A stretch of 64,000 nt of DNA, from NCBI RefSeq assembly GCF_001653235.2, contig NC_035791.1, forward strand, positions 1,550,001-1,614,000, in the 5' to 3' direction. Numbering within the stretch: position 1 is the first letter of the stretch; every line of letters begins with the position of its first letter. The notes under the pieces are model-generated. The model saw only the letters and a program-made list of their open reading frames with translations, did not search any database and was not told the origin of the DNA. Positions 57,039 to 64,000 of this stretch are shown one piece after another. Origin of the DNA: Pochonia chlamydosporia 170 (lineage: Eukaryota; Ascomycota; Sordariomycetes; Hypocreales; Clavicipitaceae). A program made the position numbers and the translations under genes.

Positions 57039-59537
57039 GGCCGCTTAAACTGCAGTCTGGCACAATCCCAGAAATATTGTGCTCGCGCAATAACCGAAAC
57101 CAACACTTGATATGATGGTATTCGAGTGTGTAGTTGCCTTTGTTGCCACCACTCTTCTAGGTCCTCTGAAAACTTGAGAACAGAGATCGACGGGATTCTC
57201 TCAGCGTACGGCTCTTTGACAAGATGGAGATGTGCGGTTGACTTTTGACAACGAGTGATCAAGATCGCTCGACCGTCAACTTCAGTCCAAGGCGATATGG
57301 ACAGGTTATTTGCTCGAAAATTTATCCATTACACGATGGTAGATTAGGCACGCGTGGGGTATCGTAGGACAGAAAGGGTTATGTCGCACGGAGGAGAAAA
57401 GAATAAAGGATTCGGAGCCGCCAAGGAGTTTGTTACGGTAGAAGAAGATGAGCGGTCAGGTCGGTTCCGGTTGCGTGGGTGAGGTGTGGTATCGATTCTC
57501 CCGATGCCGAAGCACAAGATAATCGTCTGGCCCGTCAGCAAGAAAGAAAGAGGTGGTAAGTCGCTGGGAACTCGAGTTTTGAGAGCGAGGTTGCGGGTTG
57601 CTCAAGATGGCTCTGGGCTCTGTGAATGGGGCAGGATCGGTACGAGGCGCTGAATCGCTGTGCAACACGAAGAGAAAAACACCGACACCAGAAGTGTATG
57701 GTCCGTTCAGGTCAGTCGTGTGTGCGGATCACGTTTGATGTCCCCGTTGTCCAGCGGAATGTCGTGGGAGGTGGATGAGAGAGTTGGCGTGGGCACTGCG
57801 ACCTCGACGATGTGGTTTTGGAGGGAGTCGGAGAGCGAGGAGGTTGGCCAAGCCACGAGGCAAGGCAATCCAGAGCAACTGAAAAGATGGCAATGCACAA
57901 GTCCGAAGGCGACGGTGTATGGCCTAGGAAGAAAAAGAAATGCTCGAGAGAGTATATGTGAAAGAGTCTGGTTGCACCCTCGTCGCCAACACGAACCTGA
58001 GAGGTTGTGGATAAGCGGTAGGAGGAGGATTGGAGAAAGCAGGCAGGGTCAAGTGAGAAAGGCTGGTGCGGCGACTAGAGACTAGAGAGAGAGGTGAGGT
58101 GAGAAGCATGAGGAGCGGTAGCAGCCTGACCAGACTGACCAGACCACACACACAAGTGGGTGGGCCAAGGCCAGGACCCCAGAACCAAAAGGCAGAGCAG
58201 ACCTGACCAGACTGGACATGGAGGAGGCAGAGAGGCACCAAGTGACGAGGGTGTGCAGGGGGGGAGGGGTGGGATAGGAGTCAATGAGCGGGGTGCGGTA
58301 GATGACACTAGGAGCCCTTGAGCTTGAGGACTTGACATGGGCATGGGGCGTGGACTTGACTGGATGGACTCGACTGGAGGAGGCAAGCAATGACCCAAGC
58401 TCAGCAGACTGCCTAGGTGGTGGACCAGACATCAAAATGCTATGGTGCATATTCCGTACATACAATAACAATACACAGAACCACAGCGTAGGAGACAAAT
58501 AAACTTCGTGTGCCTCCGTACAAGGTTTTGGGAAATAAATCAGACTTTGAGTAGCTCGTACGCTTCAGAATCTAAAGCAGATTTTGGCGAAGCTTGCGCA
58601 CAAGCAGCACGACCATCAGTCGACCCAAGGCGCTTGCCTGCTCCAGTGTGTAGAAAGAGCATGCGGAGTACTGTACCAGACCGTCAAATGGTAATTGGGA
58701 TTAAGTTCTCTGGTGGGAAACTGTCTGGTGTGACTGCGTGCCTCCTTCCGCTTCATGTCTGGGTGGTAAAGAAAGGCACATGGGGGCGTCGCAGATGGGC
58801 ATGGGCGTGAATCTAGTACTTGCCCAGACTTTGACTTGCGCTTGTCAAGTGCTGCTGCTGCCGCTGCTGCTGGAGTCTCTTGGAGCAGCCCTTGACATCT
58901 AGAGCAGCCTGGTGCTGCATCAACTGGTCCCTTTCCGCAGCGCCCCGTCCACATGGTTGGCTGAAACGACGCCAGAACAGCAACCAGCAGATTGACTTAA
59001 CAGCACAAGACTCGAGAGCAGAAGCTCCTCCATGGCGGGAAAATAGTCAGGGCCATCGCAGTACCGTACCAGATGTTTGGCCATGGGGTTGCCGTCGTGG
59101 TTGTTGTTGTCGATAGTCGTGGTCGTGTCGTGGTTGTGGCCAGAGTTGTCCTCTTGTGGCGGTTGTGATGCCCTCAAGAGCAAGGTACAAAGGTACATAT
59201 ACTTAAGTACCTACCTAGTAGGTAGTATGCGGATGGACCAGCAAGACTCTTTAGGGAACTGACTGGGCACAGAGCGTCAAGTATCAATCAATTAGTACGC
59301 ATGCGGAGAGAATGTTGGCCTCCTTTTTGCCTCTCCTGATAAGAGGGTACTATCAAAACGACGCAACTACCATTTGCCACGATTCACTGACACTGACGAG
59401 AAGCACAGCCATCCATCATCACGTTAGAATGCTTGCGAGACAATCTGTCAATCAATTCAATGTTGATCGTTCGTCCCTGATGACTGGACTCGAGCACCTT
59501 GCAGATTGGCCGGGTTCCTCCATGTCAAGGTCAAGGT

Positions 59538-59571
59538 CCATGTCCATGCCCATGCCCATGCCCATGCCCAT
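59538..59571. repeat. Simple repeat of a CCATGC hexamer
   Basis: Five or so tandem copies of a CCATGC unit, preceded by the related steps CCATGT. It is non-coding; the frames it opens are not protein-like. Confidence 0.8.
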
Positions 59572-59673
59572 TCAAGTCTGCTCTGCTCAGGTCTGGTGCG
59601 TGCTGGTGCTGGCGCTGATCTGGTGGCCCAGTCTGCCCTCACTGTTCATCCACCTCTGCTCTTGCCTGCATCG

Positions 59674-59699
59674 GACTCACTCACTCACTCACTCACTCG
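59674..59699. repeat. Simple CTCA tetranucleotide repeat
   Basis: Six tandem copies of a CTCA/ACTC unit in non-coding DNA. It is an ordinary microsatellite. Confidence 0.85.
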
Positions 59700-62600
59700 C
59701 CTTCAATGATCTTTTGCACCGCTGTTCCCCGCAGTCTCTTTGTCTGCATGGATCCAGATGTCCAGATGTCCCATTCCCCTTTGCCGTTTGTCAATCCCAC
59801 CCTTGTCCACAACACTGGAATCTCACCAGACAATGAATAATTCGCCAAGGTGCTGCTGCTTCCTTCCCCAGACTGAAGATACTCGCTGTGAGACCCCCTT
59901 GTCTCGTAGCAGGTTGAGACACAGCGAGAGGTTTTTAATCAAGGGCTGTGTGCCTGCTTGAAGGCAGTGCCTCCTCCACCAGACTTCATCCCTTCGAGGT
60001 CATATGTCAATCAACTAACAATACCAGACGCTAGCAAGCTCCTGTGTGGGTTTGACAGTACCATGGGAGTGGGATAAGAGACCATCACAGACGACAAAAA
60101 CTCTTGGCTCAAATCATGCAAGTCAGTGCGAACTCTACTCCGTACACAGGAAGGAAAATGGAACATGGCATTACTGCACCATACTGTACTTACAGAGAAC
60201 TCTACGACCATGCTCGGATTTTTTTTTTTTTTTTCCAAGCTATCACCGTCCACAGGAACAGGGTAGACCCATCCTAGCACACATTGGCTCGTCAGAGACA
60301 CTTGTGTGCATACCAGCACTCTTAGCCACTGTGCACCTTGACTCGGCCATGCTCTGCTGCAGGGACAAATGAGAAGGAGGCTCATGAAGCCTTGCTTTGG
60401 AAGACAAAGCCCTTGACCTTCATTGTCACGGCCACAACATTGCCTGATAAAGTGGGTGCATCCTCAACGAGAATCTGACACAACCACCCACCAGAAAGCA
60501 GGCTTTGAGCAACAGGAACATAATGGTGATTGAAGCTCTGGATTGGGCGTCTGGTGGATCAAATGGGAATCTTGGAACCCTGGACATGCTGATATCCCGG
60601 CGCCCGGCAAGGTCATCTTTGGCGTGGGTGTGTGAGCTCTCTGGTGAAGTGTCCTGTCCTGGGCTGGAACTGGATATGATGCTCTTTGGGGCGGCATGCA
60701 TTCATCGTCCGGAGACGCACATTGTCAATCATGGTTTTTTTCGGTGTGGCCAACGAGACGCCTCATCGGCTCGTCTGGGTTGTCTGGATCCAAACTGTCG
60801 TCTGGGATCGACTTTAGCGTTTCGCAAGAGCACTGGATGTGATGGGCCGGCCGCACCACCCACAAACCCTGGTCGATTTCAGCCTGGATGGTGGACGACG
60901 ATTGTATTGTGCAGGTTCTGTGCTAACTCAGGAAAAGGCTCATTGGCCATTGGCAGCCACAGGACGCGATAACAGGGAACCATTCAGGTACGGTGTCCAC
61001 AGGGAGCCTCTTTCAAGTTGAGGCAGGGGTCTATCGCTTCCTTTCAGCCTGCCACACCCAAAGCTGTGCCAATTGAAGCACAACAGCCCCGTGATGTTTC
61101 TGGCCTGGGAGGGGAGTCTGGGGAGCAACCAGGGCAGTCCTCCCCATTCCAGAAGCCGGCAGGTCGTCTTGTGTCCTCTGAATTGACCGCGTCTGGTTCA
61201 CTATCGATCCGCAAGGTATCAACATTTTGGTTGTAGGCTATGGGAAGAAAATTGGCGCACATTTTGCTGGCTCAAAGGAATCTGGGAGAAGGAGAAGTTG
61301 TACGCCTGTCCTATGTATGGATTGCTTCATATTGTGCGTCCTGTCTACTTTGGAGTGGACCCGTTGCGGCAAGACAAGACGCTTGCCTGTAATTACGAGG
61401 TGGTTTGCTCTGAGTGGCCTCGTCACATTTCGCTACACAATCGTCACCACTGGCCAGCTTCCCCTCAGTCAACGCTCAGCATGAGCTAGCTGATTAGAAT
61501 CATAGCCATTTTAGACGACATAGAGAAAGGCGCCAACCGGTGCAACAGTCTACCCCCGAAGTACCCCGTGTGCTCGGCCAGGACTGCCTCAAATGCCACC
61601 AGATGGTCTATATCAACTTTCTTAGCAAAAGAGTATCGCAGGAACCAGACCAGATTCATATGGATGTGAGGATCGAAGTACGGAGTATCTGGGTAGAGGT
61701 TGGTAATCCCAGTTCCCCCACAATAGATTAAATGGCAGCAGAACATGGTGTAATAAGGTAGTTTATCCCTCGGGAGGATGAAGATTCTTGTCAATGTTGG
61801 TCTGGTCCACGATTCAAGCTTTGGCTCTGGTGTCGGCTTCAACTCTTCTCCCTCATCTCGCCAAAACAAAAACAACCATGGACTAGCACAGGGCACTCGA
61901 CTGACCAAGTTGGCCTGAAAAATAATGCCATTTGATTTGAGGGTTTCTGGACTGGAGACAATCTTTGCATCTTACCTCGATACTAGACTTCAGCAATGCT
62001 GCCCGATTGCCCCATCTGGCGATGGTATAGCGATGGCACACGCAATCCTGTCTCTTGCGCTCTTTGTCCTCCGAGCCCTGTCTGACCCAATGCATTGGAG
62101 GTAGGCTGCATCGTGCTCTCAACATTCTTATGCCAGAAGCAGGGGAGGCTTTTGCCAATGAGCTTGGCTGGATTGTACAAACTCCATACATGAACATGAT
62201 TCCTTGTTTGCTGGAGCAAAGCTTTGCCTACCGAAGTCGATGTCCATACGGCTTCGCCGTCATACTCTTGCACACAACGGGCAACGAGTCAGACGGATCA
62301 TCAAGCGCTCACGTATCGTTGAAGCAACCATGCTGCCTGACTCTGTCGCTGCTTGATTATTGACTTCCGCCCAGGCTCTCGACAACACTCAAAAGGGCAT
62401 ATTTGAAAACATTGAACCTGGACGGGTGTTCTCTCCCTTTCTTGCCGGCACCGATCTGGGATAGCCCATGTCTAGCGCAACACGCCAGCATGGGTCAAAT
62501 TGATGCCACAACCCAACCAACATTTTCGCCTTGACGGCCCCTTGGAGCAAATCAAGTTTTATTTTGGCCAAGAGTGTCCAAGAAGCCAGAAGAGTTTGTC

Positions 62601-64000
62601 CGTTGGTTTCCACCGCAGGCGAGTTACGGCTTCTACGGGATCACGACAATCTTGCCAATTGTATCAGCTTACGGCACTTTGGGAGACAACCTGAAAACTA
62701 TACGGCAAATGAGGCTTGGCTTCATGTTGGTGCTGCACAACTTTTCACCATGTGCAGAATGGCGGGCACGGGCACTGGTTAGACAACCGCTTACATGTCA
62801 TCGATTTATTCCAGGCTGACAGAACCTGTTGCGCACACACCAACGATTGATAATACAGAAGGGTCTGTGTCGAGCATCCTTTGTATGTCAGTTTGGGCTA
62901 GCTACCACAATGCAGTGCCATCCACGAAGAGATTTATAATTGATGGCTTCTGTTTCTTTCGTTTCTTCATCACCTTATCCCCTGACTTTCGGCATCGAGA
63001 GTTTGTTCCGCTCCCGTGCTAGTTTTGGGTGTTGGTTGGCCTGGGCCAGCAACAACCTGCATGTTCGACATCTATGATGTGTACAGAGCACCCAGCACGG
63101 AGTACAAAGGCACGTCAATGGCAAACAATGTCTTACAAAGGTGGGAATACGAGCCATTTTCAACAACTTTTGCGGATTTATTTACTTATCTAGCTTCAGA
63201 ATGGTCATAGTGGTTAAACGTCAAAGGTCATGCAGGCCAGGTTAAAAGTCTAGCTGCCGGAGTGCCGATGGTTGCGACTTAAGGGACGCAGCTGGAAGAG
63301 TCTGCGATCCAGCTTGCCGCCGCAAGTGGCATTTTGTATTTGCCAGCTGCATGAATGGAAAGCTACACAACCATATGCCATCAAGCCAGATCGACTACGT
63401 CCTTCGGTCCTTGGTAAGTAGCCAAACCTGTGCAACAATGGCAGCGACTCGTCAAACCCAATCAGCTGCCCATGCGAGGATCTCATTTGCTCACACTCCA
63501 CTCGCCGCCTCCTTGAATACAGTAAGTCTGAAGCCTAGGTGGACGGTGGATAAACGGGTCAACATCGTGTCTTCGCAATCACTGTTTGGGCTACGCTTGT
63601 CGCCGTCGTTACATACCTTTCGACGTTGAATCCATCACAGACATTGGCAGAGCAAGAAGTATTTCGACCAGACAATTCTAGGTTGTGTGAGATTGCCTTT
63701 TGTCTCCTCGGGCAAATCTTCTCATCAACAAATCTGCCCCTCAAGACTCAAGAGTCAAGAGGGGTGGCGTCTCTGGACCCATGTCTCTCGCTCCATGCCG
63801 GGCAAGGTTCACCCCTGTCAATATTCCACAAACCTCAGCTGTCGCCACATGTTGAATGAGGAGCGCCGTTGCAACTACTCACAAGCGAATGTCACAGGCC
63901 TCCCCGCTCAATTCGAATCATGAGCAGATGGTAATTATGAAGGAGGCGAGCGCGTTGGAAGATGGAAGAAAAGAGACGTAGAGAATCAGAAATCAGAAGA

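Larger units (their letters stand above)
57039..64000. other. Gene-free stretch, 7.0 kb
   Basis: The first ~600 bp contain the Med15 promoter and 5' UTR. Beyond that I find no credible gene up to the window edge. The longest ORFs (59312-59836, 60505-60972, 61486-61908) are domain-free and low-complexity or Cys/Trp-scattered. Simple repeats (CCATGC units at ~59538-59571, CTCA units at ~59674-59699, poly-T at ~60219-60234), several CCAGAC motifs and TACGGAGTA-type motifs (60136, 61679, 63096) occur. The stretch may be an extended upstream region of a gene beyond 64000. Confidence 0.45.

Noticed and set aside
60505..60972. 155-aa ORF with many cysteines, considered as a small secreted protein
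   Set aside because: No signal peptide and no regular cysteine spacing.
1..64000. RIP-mutated transposons or AT-rich isochores
   Set aside because: Gene-free stretches have moderate GC content and no long transposase-like or reverse-transcriptase-like remnants that I can read.

Overview
This window is nuclear DNA of a filamentous ascomycete (Pezizomycotina). Genes carry short GT-AG introns with GTAAGT/GTATGT-type donors. Several proteins belong to fungal families: a KapC-type bZIP factor, an RTA1 protein, a Whi5-type G1/S repressor, a GPI-anchored Ser/Thr/Pro protein and a KIX-containing Med15. The overall style suggests Sordariomycetes and perhaps Hypocreales, but that placement is inferred and no marker gene settles it. 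I found no rRNA, tRNA, CRISPR array or intact transposon. About sixteen protein genes are supported, nine of them with introns that I placed by codon phase and protein continuity.

Layout: 0.8-2.4 kb kapC-like bZIP factor (+). 4.5-5.6 kb GH16-like secreted protein (-), divergent from a WW-domain protein at 6.5-7.3 kb (+). 7.5-9.6 kb RIX1 (-). 10.3-14.1 kb YPP1-like TPR protein (-). 16.8-18.0 kb low-complexity Pro/Gln protein (-). 18.0-20.9 kb non-coding, with old direct repeats. 20.9-21.7 kb Whi5/Nrm1-like repressor (+). 22.0-23.7 kb M18 aspartyl aminopeptidase (-). 24.7-25.6 kb RTA1-like membrane protein (-). 25.6-30.3 kb no recognisable gene. 30.3-31.1 kb GPI-anchored wall protein (-). 31.1-36.9 kb no recognisable gene. 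36.9-40.2 kb LOS1/exportin-T (+). 40.7-43.3 kb membrane sulfatase/phosphoglycerol-transferase-like enzyme (-). 44.4-46.0 kb PaaK-like adenylate-forming enzyme (-). 46.2-46.8 kb possible gene remnant. 47.3-49.0 kb ATP-grasp-like enzyme with permuted motif order (+). 50.0-51.0 kb TauD-like Fe(II)/2-oxoglutarate dioxygenase (+). 52.4-57.0 kb Med15 (-). 57.0-64.0 kb no recognisable gene.

Most genes are housekeeping: ribosome assembly (RIX1), tRNA export (LOS1), Mediator (Med15), cell-cycle start (Whi5-like), membrane trafficking (YPP1) and peptide turnover (M18). The exception is 44.4-51.0 kb. There a PaaK-like ligase, a permuted ATP-grasp-like enzyme and a TauD-like dioxygenase sit together, the first two head to head. 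That is the chemistry of a small amide- or ester-forming pathway without a PKS or NRPS, and it is the best candidate here for an undescribed system. Its product cannot be read from the sequence.

The non-coding DNA holds several notable patterns: a perfect-period 20-bp array at 16.27 kb, a diverged ~225-bp tandem duplication at 18.44-18.89 kb, and two short motifs (CCAGACC and TACGGAGTA) scattered through the intergenic regions.
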